Below, piece after piece: positions 9,397 through 19,213 of a DNA stretch of 64,000 nt (position 1 is its first letter; each line of letters opens with the position of its first letter). This DNA is from Leptospira vanthielii serovar Holland str. Waz Holland = ATCC 700522 (GTDB taxonomy: Bacteria > Spirochaetota > Leptospiria > Leptospirales > Leptospiraceae). Made by a program: the position numbers and the translations under genes. The notes under the pieces are model-generated. The model had not been told where the DNA came from. It did no database searches and saw only the letters and a list, made by a program, of their open reading frames with translations. Location of the stretch: contig NZ_AOGY02000051.1 in the NCBI RefSeq assembly GCF_000332455.1, positions 1 through 64,000 of the forward strand. The letters run 5' to 3'.

Positions 9397-10010
9397 AACC
9401 ATCTCCTTCCGCATCACTAGAAGATTGGATGGAGTTCTTTGAAGCGGAAGTCCCCACCCAAGTCACGGATACTCGTTTCCAACACATCCTTCGGGTGGCA
9501 AAGTATGCTGAGACCTTAGCGAAGGTCCATGGTTATCCTTACCCGAAGAAAGCTTACCTGGCAGGACTTTGTCACGACATCACCAAACAAAAGAAAACAG
9601 AAATTCATTCTGAATTATTTCGAGAATTTACTGTGGATATGGATGGGATTCCTTTGCAGGCCCTTCATGCTTATTCGGCACCTTTATGGCTAGAGAGGGA
9701 ATACTGTTTTGTTGATTCTGAAATCGCAAAAGCCATTTCTTCTCATACCCTTGGTAATCCAGAACCTTCCCTTTTGGATAAAATTTTGTATGCCGCTGAT
9801 TTTTTAGGTTCTGACTATGCGGACAAACAAGCCGACCTTACTTTCTGGATTCAGAAAACAGAGGAAAACCTGGACTACGGTGTTTTTATGAAAGCGTTCC
9901 AAACGATTTCCTTTCTTATGGAAAAAAAAGAAGTCATTCATCCTTATACAATGCATATGTACAACCTATCTGCGAAAAATTCAAAAGGAAACCAAATCGA
10001 TGTTACGTGA
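9393..10010 (+). CDS. yqeK: YqeK-type HD-domain phosphohydrolase (symmetrical Ap4A hydrolase)
   Basis: This 205-residue HD-superfamily protein has His in FQHILRVAKYAETLAKVHG, the HD pair in LAGLCHDITKQK, a downstream His in HAYSAPLWLE and a later Asp in LYAADFLGSDY. YqeK proteins hydrolyse diadenosine tetraphosphate symmetrically and are usually found with nadD and rsfS, as here. It starts with GTG overlapping the nadD stop. The call rests on motif and neighbourhood together. Confidence 0.9.
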   Translation: MKPSPSASLEDWMEFFEAEVPTQVTDTRFQHILRVAKYAETLAKVHGYPYPKKAYLAGLCHDITKQKKTEIHSELFREFTVDMDGIPLQALHAYSAPLWLEREYCFVDSEIAKAISSHTLGNPEPSLLDKILYAADFLGSDYADKQADLTFWIQKTEENLDYGVFMKAFQTISFLMEKKEVIHPYTMHMYNLSAKNSKGNQIDVT

Positions 10011-11157
10011 AGCTCCTAAAAAACAAACAATCCCTGCAAAAACTCTTTTGATCGCAGCAGGATCTTTCTTTTTGATTGCACTCCTTTTTTTAATCTTTCG
10101 CTCCAAAGCGGGATTTTCTCTAGACCAAAAGTTTTCCCAAAGCAAACGATTGCCTATCTTATTTTCCGTGTTAGGTGAAAAGGACGAATATTTGTTTTCT
10201 CTTTATGCGGAAATTTATCCCAATGAAAAGAAGGCGGCTCTTTTTTTTGTAAATCCCAAAACCAGTTTTGATAATGGGGATAAATCTCTAAAAGAAAAAG
10301 GAAGTTCTGCCCCATCGTATGTGGAATCTGTTTTGGAAGATACTTTAGATTCTAATATCCCTTTTAAAATTGTTTGGACCAAACAGCAATTCCAGAATTG
10401 GGTCAACTTACTTGGTGGACTCAATCTTTTTTTTGAACCCAAGTCGCTTCATATAACAAAAAATTATGCAAGAAATAAACAGACTTATATTTTAGATGGG
10501 GAAGATACTTTTGATTGGATGAGCTCACTCGCAGACGAATCTATGATTTCCTATATCCGTCGTTTGGAGATCCAAGAAACGGTGCTCCTAACTGTTCTTG
10601 AAGCCATTCACGAAAAAAAGGACTTACTCGGAAAACAGCGTGTTGCGTATCTGCATTCTCAAATGACAACCAATCTCTCCCTAAAAGAATGGGAGACACT
10701 AGTCGACTTTTTGAAAAAAGAAAAGATCCACTTTGGCGTTTCTGAAGTCCCAGGCGAACCAATGGGACGCCCCAAATTCAAAGATGAAGTTTTAAAAGCG
10801 AACGAAGAAACGGTAAAGGTGGCCTTTCACAAATTTGCAAGCGAACTTAGATCCCTTTCCTTTAGTGAGGGGGAACGGGCGCGGATCGAAGTCCTGAATG
10901 GAACCCCAAAAAATGGGCTTGCCAGATATGGTAAGGTGCTTCTGAATGATAAGGGTCTGAAAGTTCTCTCCGTTGACAATGCCTGGGATTCTAGTTTTAA
11001 ATCCAGTATCATCTTAAACCGCTCCGGAAACACACAGTACACGGATATTATCTCCGATACCTTCCAAGGACGAAGGGTTTACTTCGCCCTTAGGAAAGAT
11101 CTGGGACTTGATGCCACCGTCATACTCGGGGAAGATTTTCAAAATTCCAAGGACTAA
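10000..11157 (+). CDS. Membrane-anchored LytR_C-domain protein
   Basis: The protein has 385 residues, with a membrane anchor at about residues 16-35 (LLIAAGSFFLIALLFLIF) and an extracytoplasmic region. The middle part (about 50-250) resembles the LytR-CpsA-Psr layout (NPKTSF…LGGLNLFFEP) but is divergent. The C-terminal ~90 residues are a clear LytR_C domain (ARIEVLNGTPKNGLARYGK). LCP enzymes attach polymers to peptidoglycan or cell wall, but several of their catalytic arginines are not evident here, so activity is unproven. It overlaps yqeK by 11 bases and sits in the nadD-yqeK-LCP-rsfS arrangement common in bacteria. Confidence 0.8.
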   Translation: MLREAPKKQTIPAKTLLIAAGSFFLIALLFLIFRSKAGFSLDQKFSQSKRLPILFSVLGEKDEYLFSLYAEIYPNEKKAALFFVNPKTSFDNGDKSLKEKGSSAPSYVESVLEDTLDSNIPFKIVWTKQQFQNWVNLLGGLNLFFEPKSLHITKNYARNKQTYILDGEDTFDWMSSLADESMISYIRRLEIQETVLLTVLEAIHEKKDLLGKQRVAYLHSQMTTNLSLKEWETLVDFLKKEKIHFGVSEVPGEPMGRPKFKDEVLKANEETVKVAFHKFASELRSLSFSEGERARIEVLNGTPKNGLARYGKVLLNDKGLKVLSVDNAWDSSFKSSIILNRSGNTQYTDIISDTFQGRRVYFALRKDLGLDATVILGEDFQNSKD

Positions 11158-11158
11158 A

Positions 11159-11524
11159 ATGCCGAATATCAGTGCCGAGACATTAGAACATCTCAAAAAA
11201 ATCAAACAGACATTAATCGATAAAAAATGTGAAAATATCCAGTTTTTGGATCTAAAAGACGTACATAGTTATCTTTCTTTATTTGTACTCGCAACTGTGA
11301 AAACAGAAACACAAGGTCGCTCTTGTGCCAAAGACATCGATAAGTACATGAAACCTTTGAAACTCGCAGTCAAACGGCAAAACTTAGCCGACCTTCCGAA
11401 AGACGCCACAGGCTGGATCCTTCTCGATTACGGTGAAATTTGTGTACACATCATGACAGACGAAATGAGAACCTATTATTCGTTAGATCGTCTTTGGGGT
11501 GATGCTGCTCCTATTGCTGTATAA
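11159..11524 (+). CDS. rsfS: Ribosomal silencing factor RsfS (YbeB/Iojap family)
   Basis: This 121-residue protein binds L14 and blocks 30S-50S joining during starvation. Family features are [21 protein letters not shown] near residue 35-55 and the C-terminal [31 protein letters not shown] signature, seen here in parts. The start at 11159 lies one base after the previous stop. The last 14 bases overlap the 3' end of the convergent DUF255 gene. Confidence 0.95.
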   Translation: MPNISAETLEHLKKIKQTLIDKKCENIQFLDLKDVHSYLSLFVLATVKTETQGRSCAKDIDKYMKPLKLAVKRQNLADLPKDATGWILLDYGEICVHIMTDEMRTYYSLDRLWGDAAPIAV

Positions 11525-13580
11525 GAGCGAATGTTTCTTCCCAATTGTCTTTAGGCAATTCACAAGTAAAATTACGACATACATAAAACCGGAGACCGGA
11601 ACCTGCATCCCTTCCGAAAAGAAGCTCTAGTTCCGACCCCAAAACCTTTGCCTTAGATTCCTCTAACACCAACCAAACTAGGTTCGGATCTTTGATTTCC
11701 CCTAATTTGTTTCGAATGGATTCCACTTCCCTAGGATCCTTGTCTTTGTATACCACGAGTACTTCCTTTGAAGGGTATTGGAATTTCTGAAAGGCTGAAA
11801 TCATGGAAGGATAACTAAGGGAGTTTTGCGTGAGCTCCGGTAGAAAGTAGGCAAAAATCGAATTGGCTTTCGATAACAAATCTCTTTCTTTATATCCAAA
11901 AGAATGTAAAAGATGGAACAAGTGTAAGATGGTGGAATTTCCTGAAGGTTCCACTCCATCATAACCTTCCATGGTTCTCACAAGTAAATCTTCGTTTCCG
12001 TGAAAGGATTCATAAAAAGGTCCTACCTTGGATTCAAAATGGGAAAATAAATATTCCAATGATCGTTTCCCCTTTACATAAGCCTCGAGGTTTTCTTCCA
12101 ACTGAAAGAGTTTAAAAGAGACCCAGATAAATTCTGCATAATCGGGAAGGGTCCCGAAGTATTTAGCCTCTCCCTCCCGGTAGCGCCTGAGGATCGAACC
12201 GTCCTCACCGACTAAATTTTTTATGAGAAAGGCATAGATTTTTTTGGCATCCGTTAAATACTCTTTTTCGCCGGAGACTTCATAAGCCGAGAGAAGGGCT
12301 CGGATCCAAAGACAATTCCAAGAAGTTAACACTTTGTCATCCCGTAACGGACGAATTCTATGGCTTCGTTTTGCGAGTAACTTCAATTTGGCTGACTCTA
12401 GTTTCTCTAAAAAATCTGGTTTGAACTGAATTCCCTCAACAAAAGGATTTTTTCCCTTCCAATAGAGATTGAGGATGTTTTGGTGTTCAAAATTTCCCTC
12501 TTCTGTGACATTCCAAAATCCTAGGATTTCTTCCTCAGAAACAATCGAACTAAATTCCGAATGATTCCAGAGATAAAACTTTCCTTCTTCTCCTTCGGAA
12601 TCTGCATCCTCCGCACTGGCAATGCCTCCCGATTCTAAAGTCATATCTCTTCTAATATAAGTTACAATTTCTCTGATTACATCTAAAAAGAAGGAATCAC
12701 CAGTCGCCTTATAAAGTAAAGATAGTGCTTCTACATATAAAGAATTGTCATACAACATCTTTTCAAAATGAGGAACGAGCCATTCATGGTCCGTCGCATA
12801 ACGGCAAATTCCGCCACCCACTTGGTCGTAAATCCCGCCAAACTTCATGGCATAAGCTGTGTTAAAAGCCATCTCCAAGGCCCGTGGTTCTTTTTTTCGT
12901 AAGCTGTATTCCACAAGAAAACCAAGGGCCATACTGGGCGGAAATTTATTTACCGTGTTCGTTTTGAAACCAAAAAATTCTTTATCGTACACTTGGAGGT
13001 ATCGTTCAAAATTCCTATCTATGATATCTGGGTCTGGAAGTTTTCCTTCATTGGTTCTTGTTTCGTTGTCTCGTAAGTATTTTGTCAAATCGGAAGCGGC
13101 AGTGATCAATTCCTCCCTTTGATTTTTCCATGCTTCCGAAACCAGGCGCAGAACTTCTTTGAAACTACGTTTTCCGTAGCGATTTTCAGGAGGAAAGTAA
13201 GTTCCACCAAGGATGGGTTCTTTATTAGGTGTGAGAAACATGTTGAGTGGCCACCCGCCCTGTGTTCCCATTGCGTGGAGTGAATCCATATAAATTTTAT
13301 CGATGTCGGGACGTTCTTCTCTGTCTAACTTGATGCATACGAAATCACGATTTAAGACTTCTGCTGTAGAATCATCTTCAAATGATTCCCGTTCCATCAC
13401 ATGGCACCAGTGGCAAGTCGAATATCCAATGGACAAAAGGATGACTTTATCCTCCTTTTGGGCTTTTTCGAAGGCTTCCACTCCCCAGGGGAACCAATCA
13501 ACGGGATTGTGTGCATGTTGTAACAAGTAAGGACTTTTTTCATGAACCAGACGATTCGGTTTTTTCGACATATTTGCCAC
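11511..13580 (-). CDS. Thioredoxin-fold DUF255 protein (YyaL / SSP411 family)
   Basis: This 689-residue protein has an N-terminal thioredoxin-like domain (about residues 5-165) carrying the CxxC motif [14 protein letters not shown] and EERPDIDK, followed by an (alpha/alpha)6-barrel-like region resembling N-acylglucosamine epimerase folds ([29 protein letters not shown]). Family members are widespread, but the physiological role is not settled. A GTG start at 13580 is preferred because GGGAG lies six bases upstream; an in-frame ATG at 13571 lacks such a site. It is convergent with rsfS, overlapping by 14 bases. Confidence 0.88.
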   Translation of the reverse strand: MANMSKKPNRLVHEKSPYLLQHAHNPVDWFPWGVEAFEKAQKEDKVILLSIGYSTCHWCHVMERESFEDDSTAEVLNRDFVCIKLDREERPDIDKIYMDSLHAMGTQGGWPLNMFLTPNKEPILGGTYFPPENRYGKRSFKEVLRLVSEAWKNQREELITAASDLTKYLRDNETRTNEGKLPDPDIIDRNFERYLQVYDKEFFGFKTNTVNKFPPSMALGFLVEYSLRKKEPRALEMAFNTAYAMKFGGIYDQVGGGICRYATDHEWLVPHFEKMLYDNSLYVEALSLLYKATGDSFFLDVIREIVTYIRRDMTLESGGIASAEDADSEGEEGKFYLWNHSEFSSIVSEEEILGFWNVTEEGNFEHQNILNLYWKGKNPFVEGIQFKPDFLEKLESAKLKLLAKRSHRIRPLRDDKVLTSWNCLWIRALLSAYEVSGEKEYLTDAKKIYAFLIKNLVGEDGSILRRYREGEAKYFGTLPDYAEFIWVSFKLFQLEENLEAYVKGKRSLEYLFSHFESKVGPFYESFHGNEDLLVRTMEGYDGVEPSGNSTILHLFHLLHSFGYKERDLLSKANSIFAYFLPELTQNSLSYPSMISAFQKFQYPSKEVLVVYKDKDPREVESIRNKLGEIKDPNLVWLVLEESKAKVLGSELELLFGRDAGSGLRFYVCRNFTCELPKDNWEETFALIQQ

Positions 13581-13689
13581 ATTGCACTCCCAGAAACCAA
13601 TGTTTCTTCACGTAGCTTTTTACATTTTAGGTTGATTGACAACATTGATTTTTTCATCTTGTCTGAGTAAGGGGTTTAAGAAGTTTCCA

Positions 13690-15375
13690 TTGAACAGTCA
13701 CAATTTTTTTTCCCCATATTTTCACATAAATCCTCGGAAGTTGACCAGCTGGTTAATATCTTTTAGTCTCCTAAGTTTCCCCATTTTTGCGGAATCAGAC
13801 TTTGATGAAGATATAAAACGTATGCAGCTTGCCCAATGGGAAAACGGCAATACGGTACCGGATTCTCTCCAACCAGGAAAAAAACTACGCCTAAGCATTT
13901 CACAAGCAATCGAACAGGTAATTGAAAATAATACCATTGTTCAAAATGCAAAATTGGAAATTGTTAAGGCAGACAGTCCCGAATGGAAAAACGAGTCTAA
14001 ATACAGTTGGAAAGCTTTGGCAAGTATTCAATCCGCCAAACAACTCTTTCCTGATAACCGAAACAATATCTTTGCCGAAACGATTCGGTCCCAAGATAAA
14101 ATCTCTGCAGGTGTAGAAAAACAGTTCAAAACCGGAACGTATTTCAAAACGGAAATCAGCACCATACGTTATGACGTAAACGCATTTGAAAATCCTAATT
14201 CACAGACTGCTGGTTTTGCAAGTTTACTGGCAGCTCCCCCCATGTATACGGGAGCGATCTCAGCAACTCTTTCCCAAGAACTTCTCAAATATGGGTTTGG
14301 CAAAAACGAAGAAGATAAAGAAAAACTTCTAAAAAACCAAACCTTACTCATTCGTGAAAACTATATCAACATACTAACACAACTTGTTGTAAAGATTCTC
14401 GTTGACTACTGGTCTCTTAGTATTGTGGATTCTCGCATTGCCACTTACGAAAAGGTTTCCAAAAATACAGAAGAGATCCGACGTTTGACTTTGCGTAAAA
14501 CTGGACTTGGACTTTCAGAAGGATTTGAAGTGAACCAATGGAACCAGGCATACTTACGAACTCAGTCTTTACTTGAAAAAGCAAAAGTCGATCGAATTGA
14601 AGCTGAAAGAAATTTGGTTCGGATTTTGAATGTAGATGCAGGTTCTTCCATTGAAGGAGTCACTGACTTAAGTGAAACCTTGCCCACAGGAATCGATTTA
14701 AAAGCTGACAAAGAATATGCACTTTCCCGTAGGACAGACTACCTCATCTTAAAAAGAGAGAGAGAAATTGCCAAACTTGCTCTGAACACAGCTCTTGCAG
14801 AAGATGATCCGTCTCTACTTGCCACGTTTTCTTATAGTTCCATTGGTCAAAATTTCCTTTCTCCTCAGGACAACTTCATTGCTCGCCAAAGGGGAATTAC
14901 TTCCTTCAACTACCCTCAAATTTTGGCAGAGTTAAAGATGTCTTATCCTCTTTGGGATTTGGGAATCAAGGCGGGAATTCGAGATGCGGAAACCAATCTC
15001 AAAGTAAACGAGATGAAAATCCAAAACTTGGAACAGGAAATCACTCAAGAGATTGATAATCGTCATGAAGCACTGATTGCAAGCCACGCCCTTCTAAAAG
15101 ACCTAATGAAAACTCGTAAAGAAACGGAAATTTTTTACAATGGGCTTATGGAACGATTCCGCCAGGGCCGTTATACGGCTGTTAACGTAAAAAATGCCTT
15201 GGATAGTTTGGCGAATGTGGAACTTGCAGTGACACAAGCTAAGATCAATTTTAATATTAATTTAGTTCGTTATGAGTTGGCAAAAAATTCTCTTTTTGAG
15301 AAATATGGACTCGATCTCTATTCTATTTTGGAAGAAGTCGAAAAGAGAGCCAAACAAGAAACCAACAAATTATGA
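13690..15375 (+). CDS. TolC-family outer-membrane efflux channel protein
   Basis: This is an exported protein of about 560 residues. The signal peptide core [13 protein letters not shown] follows a basic PRK segment, and the mature part has the helical hairpin repeats and duplicated pattern of outer-membrane efflux proteins ([34 protein letters not shown]). TolC-like proteins form trimeric channels that work with inner-membrane pumps; no pump gene is adjacent. No ATG is available before the signal peptide. Candidate starts are TTG at 13636, 13690 or 13741; 13690 keeps the basic n-region, but its ribosome site (AAGAAG) is weak, so the start is unresolved. It overlaps the next gene as ATGA. Confidence 0.85.
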   Translation: MNSHNFFSPYFHINPRKLTSWLISFSLLSFPIFAESDFDEDIKRMQLAQWENGNTVPDSLQPGKKLRLSISQAIEQVIENNTIVQNAKLEIVKADSPEWKNESKYSWKALASIQSAKQLFPDNRNNIFAETIRSQDKISAGVEKQFKTGTYFKTEISTIRYDVNAFENPNSQTAGFASLLAAPPMYTGAISATLSQELLKYGFGKNEEDKEKLLKNQTLLIRENYINILTQLVVKILVDYWSLSIVDSRIATYEKVSKNTEEIRRLTLRKTGLGLSEGFEVNQWNQAYLRTQSLLEKAKVDRIEAERNLVRILNVDAGSSIEGVTDLSETLPTGIDLKADKEYALSRRTDYLILKREREIAKLALNTALAEDDPSLLATFSYSSIGQNFLSPQDNFIARQRGITSFNYPQILAELKMSYPLWDLGIKAGIRDAETNLKVNEMKIQNLEQEITQEIDNRHEALIASHALLKDLMKTRKETEIFYNGLMERFRQGRYTAVNVKNALDSLANVELAVTQAKINFNINLVRYELAKNSLFEKYGLDLYSILEEVEKRAKQETNKL

Positions 15376-16553
15376 AAGTTTATCCCACAGAACGTAAAGA
15401 GGAGATGGTTCGTTACAGAAGAACCTTTCACCAGTTCCCAGAACTCAAATACGAAGAAAGGGGGACGGCTTCTTTTGTTATTTCCCATTTAGAATCTTTA
15501 GGTTTTCAAGTGGAATCCGGGATCGCAGAGACTGGGCTTGTGGCTCTCTTTGATTCTGGAATTCCCGGAAAAACCATCCTTGTTCGTGCTGATATGGATG
15601 CACTTCCTATCCATGAAGAAAATACGCATGAATACAAAAGTAAAACACCCGGAAAGATGCATGCTTGTGGCCATGATGGACATACAAGCATCCTTTTGGC
15701 TCTATCTTCCGAACTAAAAACTTCATTTTCTGAATTTGTTCCCAAAGGTCGTGTCCTCCTCTGTTTCCAACCTGCCGAAGAAGGTGGTTCGGGAGCCGAT
15801 CGTATGATTGCCTCCGGGATCTTGGACCGGTACCAAGTGGATTCGGTATTTGCCCTCCATGTTTGGAATCATATTGATTTGGGACAAGTGGGTGTTGTGA
15901 ACGGAACCATGATGGCTTCTGTGGATGAATTCAAAATCACGGTCAAGGGCACCTCAGGCCACGGGGCTATGCCACAACATACAGTGGATCCCATTGTTGT
16001 TGGTTCTCACTTAGTCACTGCCTTACAAACATTAGTATCTCGAAACGTAGACCCTCTGGAACCATGTGTAGTAACAGTGGGATCTTTTCATTCCGGAAAT
16101 GCTTTCAATGTGATTCCAGAAACCGCCACTCTTCACGGAACAGTAAGAACCTATTCCAAGTCAGTTTATGAAATGATTCCGAAACGAATGGAGGCACTCG
16201 TTGAACAAGTTGCCTCTGGGTTTGGTGCCAAAATTGATTTCGAATACAACCGGATCGATAAACCCACCATCAATGATCCTAGTATGGCAGATATCGTCAG
16301 AGTCGCCGCAAAGAATGTTCTAGGAGAGGACTCTCTCACAGAAGAGAATACTCGAACCATGGGTGGAGAAGATTTTTCAGCCTTTCTTATGGAACGCCCT
16401 GGATGTTATTTTTTTATCGGTTCTAGGAATGAATCCAAGGGACTGGTCCACCCACACCATAGCTCTTTTTTTGATTTCGATGAAGATGCCCTTCCCATTG
16501 GCCTTGCGGTCATGAAAGAAGTCATCAAAACTTACCTTTTAAATTCCAAATAA
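15372..16553 (+). CDS. M20-family metallo-amidohydrolase (hippurate/N-acyl amino acid hydrolase type)
   Basis: This 393-residue M20D peptidase-family enzyme hydrolyses N-acyl or amino-acid amide bonds. Metal-binding motifs are [11 protein letters not shown] (about residue 95) and the catalytic [13 protein letters not shown], with later His in [15 protein letters not shown] and a terminal [12 protein letters not shown] segment. No signal peptide is visible, so it is cytoplasmic. Its ATG overlaps the TolC-like stop (ATGA), so the two are co-translated, although no functional link is obvious. The exact substrate cannot be read from sequence. Confidence 0.9.
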   Translation: MKVYPTERKEEMVRYRRTFHQFPELKYEERGTASFVISHLESLGFQVESGIAETGLVALFDSGIPGKTILVRADMDALPIHEENTHEYKSKTPGKMHACGHDGHTSILLALSSELKTSFSEFVPKGRVLLCFQPAEEGGSGADRMIASGILDRYQVDSVFALHVWNHIDLGQVGVVNGTMMASVDEFKITVKGTSGHGAMPQHTVDPIVVGSHLVTALQTLVSRNVDPLEPCVVTVGSFHSGNAFNVIPETATLHGTVRTYSKSVYEMIPKRMEALVEQVASGFGAKIDFEYNRIDKPTINDPSMADIVRVAAKNVLGEDSLTEENTRTMGGEDFSAFLMERPGCYFFIGSRNESKGLVHPHHSSFFDFDEDALPIGLAVMKEVIKTYLLNSK

Positions 16554-16592
16554 AGAAAATTACTCTTGTCGTTTTTTACCCCCGTTTCATTA

Positions 16593-16606
16593 GTTAGACA
16601 TCTAAC
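16593..16606. promoter_or_regulatory. Perfect palindromic operator candidate upstream of the crotonase gene
   Basis: GTTAGA-CA-TCTAAC is a perfect 6-2-6 palindrome 17 bases before the ATG at 16624. A possible -35 TTGTCG lies at 16566-16571, with TAGTTA at 16591-16596, so the palindrome would cover the -10 or start site. The size and symmetry suit a MarR or TetR dimer; a MarR-family gene lies at 17401-17859, convergent with the crotonase gene. The link between them is inference. Confidence 0.5.
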
Positions 16607-16623
16607 CATTTTAGAGGATTCAC

Positions 16624-17382
16624 ATGATTTCATTCGAAGAAGTAGACGGAACCGGTTTTATCCGATTAGGAATCAATGACAAGAACAGTTTTTCTAACGA
16701 ATCGTTTTTGGCATTGAAAAAGGCAATCCAATCGGCAAAGGAATCTAATTCCAAAGTCATTGTTTTAAAAAGTGATTCTCCTGGAACTTTTTCATTGGGT
16801 CTCGACCTAACTACTGTCAGCACCATGGATATGTCAAAAGACCTTGCACCTTTTTTAAATCTGTTTTATGAAAATTTAAAAGGATTATACACTCTTCCTG
16901 TTCCCACCATTGCGGAAATTTCAGGCCATGCTCTCGGTTACGGGGCGATGTTGGCCCTTGTTTGCGACTACCGGTTTGTCACAGAAGACATTCGTTTTGG
17001 ATTGCCGGAAGTAAAAATTGGAATCCAGGTCCCCTCCTTTATTTATGCACTGATGGGAGAAGCTGTAGGTTATGATGCGGCAAAACGCCATGTTTTGTTA
17101 GGTGATGCTTTTAAAGCAAAAGAGATGCCCACTTTGTTTGAAGAAATTGTGACTACGGAAGATGACTTAAAGAAAAAATCTAAGTCTTTGCAGACCAAAC
17201 TAAAAAAGAATTCTCTTTCTGCTATGAAAGATACAAAGTCAGGAATTTTGTCTGTCCAAAGAGACCTTTTGGCACTTATAGAAACAGATATCAAGGCAAC
17301 CATCCAAAGTATCCAATCCAAAGATGCGCAGGAAGGAATTTCTGCTTCTGTGCAAGTAAGAAGACCCGTTTTTACTTCCTAA
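16624..17382 (+). CDS. Enoyl-CoA hydratase/isomerase family protein
   Basis: This 252-residue crotonase-fold protein has the oxyanion-hole segments GLDLTTVS and AEISGHALGYGAMLAL and the conserved FGLPEVKIGIQVP. The first of the two hydratase glutamates (GG-x-E-L position) is replaced by Met (GYGAML), while the second (LPEVK) is present. A single catalytic glutamate is more typical of delta3-delta2 enoyl-CoA isomerases than of hydratases. No other beta-oxidation gene is directly attached. A palindrome sits in its promoter region; the convergent neighbour is a MarR regulator. Confidence 0.85.
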   Translation: MISFEEVDGTGFIRLGINDKNSFSNESFLALKKAIQSAKESNSKVIVLKSDSPGTFSLGLDLTTVSTMDMSKDLAPFLNLFYENLKGLYTLPVPTIAEISGHALGYGAMLALVCDYRFVTEDIRFGLPEVKIGIQVPSFIYALMGEAVGYDAAKRHVLLGDAFKAKEMPTLFEEIVTTEDDLKKKSKSLQTKLKKNSLSAMKDTKSGILSVQRDLLALIETDIKATIQSIQSKDAQEGISASVQVRRPVFTS

Positions 17383-17400
17383 GGATTCCCCTTTTTTAAT

Positions 17401-17859
17401 TTAACTTTCTTTTTTCTTTCGTATGTGTTTGTAAATTTGATCGAGGATAGGATACAAAATATCCTCGTTTTCTTTTGAGATTCCCCAGGTTTGTAAGGAA
17501 AGAAGTTTTGCCGAAATTGTAACTATCTTTTGGCGAATTTTTTTTCCATCCTTAGATAACAAAAGGGCCCATTCCCTTCCATCACTCGGAGAAGGATTTC
17601 GTTCCACGAGACCTTCCTTTACCAAACGATTGACAAGTACAGTACACGTCGGCTTTGTTTTCTCAATGGTTTTGGCAACTTGCGTCATATTGATAGGAAC
17701 AGAACTTCGCAAAAGAAAAGTTAGGATCTCAAAATGGGAAGTAGTAAGGCCCGGATAACCTAACTTCTCCATCTCTAAACGGACAATTTCTGCAATTTCA
17801 GAACTGATCCGATCGAAGTAACGAACCGATCGGAAACGTTTCGGTAGTTCTCTAGTCAT
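17401..17859 (-). CDS. MarR-family transcriptional regulator
   Basis: This 152-residue winged-helix repressor-type protein has the recognition-helix region MTQVAKTIEKTKPTCTVLVNRL and the wing VERNPSPSDGREWALLLSKDG with the conserved DGR. MarR proteins bind palindromic DNA as dimers and usually respond to small ligands. It lies 34 bases downstream of the aminopeptidase gene on the same strand and may be the last gene of that operon. The nearest good palindrome is upstream of the convergent crotonase gene. Confidence 0.9.
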   Translation of the reverse strand: MTRELPKRFRSVRYFDRISSEIAEIVRLEMEKLGYPGLTTSHFEILTFLLRSSVPINMTQVAKTIEKTKPTCTVLVNRLVKEGLVERNPSPSDGREWALLLSKDGKKIRQKIVTISAKLLSLQTWGISKENEDILYPILDQIYKHIRKKKES

Positions 17860-17893
17860 AAAGAAAAAACTTGTCTATCAATGATTTTATCCT

Positions 17894-19213
17894 TTAGGCC
17901 TTTAAAGCTTCAATATCGGAAATTTCTTTAGGGATAGATTCCGTTAAGTTGATGGGTGTTTTTCCATGAATCAAAATATCATCTTCGATACGAATTCCGA
18001 TCCCTCGAAATTCTTTAGGAATGGTATCGTCAGTCGGATCAAAATAGAGTCCAGGTTCGACTGTAACCACTTGGCCGTTTTTTAATGGTCGAGATTTGCC
18101 TTCTAGGAAATACCTTCCCACATCATGTACATCCATTCCAAGATAGTGACCTGTTCTATGCATATAGAACTTTCGGTAAGTTCCCTTTTCGATAATTTCT
18201 TCTAAACTTCCTTTTAATAAACCCATATCTCTCAAACAATCGGCAAGAAATCGAACGGTTTTTTCATGGATTTCATTGAAGGGAGTTCCGACCACAGAAT
18301 TACGAATCGCATTTTTTTGCGCATAAAGAACAATTTCATACACTGTCTTTTGAGCCTCGGTGAATTTTTTTCCAACAGGAAAAACCCTTGTCACATCAGC
18401 AGTATAATAATTCCATTCGGCACCGGAATCGACAAGAACCAAGTCCCCATCCTTTAGAATGTCGTCGTTATTCACATAATGAAGGATACAGGCATTTTTT
18501 CCCGCAGCAACGATATGACCGTACCCACCACCAATGGACCCATATTTCAAATATTCCAAATCAAGCAGTGCTTCTAACTCGTATTCATACATTCCTGGTT
18601 TACTTTCTCGCATAATGCGTATATGGCCCTGTTTCGTAATCTCAGAGGCATTTTTTAAAAGAGAAATTTCTTCTTTGGATTTGATTAATCTTTCTTCATG
18701 CAAAAAATTGGGATGTTCGATCCGGTGCGGACCAAACTTTCCTTCTCTTGCCCTTTCTGAAAGATTACGGCATTCTGTAATCAGTTCCCGGTCCCGATCA
18801 GGGTTCTCTCCAAAAAAGTAATAAAGAGTGTGGTTCCCGATAAGAATGGCAGATTTTTCTTTTTCCCAGTCGGTTAGGTCATAGGAAAAATTTAAATCTA
18901 ACATCGATTTGATTTTTTCTTTTCCGATCCGAATCCCGGTCCAGATCTCTTTTTCTTTATCTTTAGGCAAACAAAACATACCTGCCACTTCACTTGTAAT
19001 GACAAGAATTGTATCTTCTTCTGTGATTCCGGTGAGATAATAAAAGTCGGAATTTTGGCGGAATTTATATTCCACATCCCTGTTTCGGATTTTATGGCTT
19101 GCGGCAAAGAGTAAAAAGATCTCACCTTTTTTTAATTTCTTTTGGATGTTTGTGATCCGACTGCGATACAACTTTCCATTATAATCTTTTGTTTTTTTAT
19201 CAGGCAATTTCAT
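17894..19213 (-). CDS. pepP: Xaa-Pro aminopeptidase (M24B)
   Basis: This 439-residue enzyme releases N-terminal residues preceding proline. It has an N-terminal AMP_N domain (about 1-140, FLLFAASHKIRNRDVEYKFRQNSDFYYLTG) and a C-terminal pita-bread domain with all five metal ligands visible: DSGAEW, ADVTR, MHRTGHYLGMDVHDVG, VEPGLYF and GIGIRIEDD. The start codon overlaps the stop of the glycosyltransferase gene (ATGA), so it belongs to that operon. Confidence 0.93.
   Translation of the reverse strand: MKLPDKKTKDYNGKLYRSRITNIQKKLKKGEIFLLFAASHKIRNRDVEYKFRQNSDFYYLTGITEEDTILVITSEVAGMFCLPKDKEKEIWTGIRIGKEKIKSMLDLNFSYDLTDWEKEKSAILIGNHTLYYFFGENPDRDRELITECRNLSERAREGKFGPHRIEHPNFLHEERLIKSKEEISLLKNASEITKQGHIRIMRESKPGMYEYELEALLDLEYLKYGSIGGGYGHIVAAGKNACILHYVNNDDILKDGDLVLVDSGAEWNYYTADVTRVFPVGKKFTEAQKTVYEIVLYAQKNAIRNSVVGTPFNEIHEKTVRFLADCLRDMGLLKGSLEEIIEKGTYRKFYMHRTGHYLGMDVHDVGRYFLEGKSRPLKNGQVVTVEPGLYFDPTDDTIPKEFRGIGIRIEDDILIHGKTPINLTESIPKEISDIEALKA

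Noticed and set aside
13636..13664. TTGACA at 13636 as promoter for the TolC-like gene
   Set aside because: No acceptable -10 at 16-18 bases (TTGTCT), and the hexamer is inside the possible coding start region.
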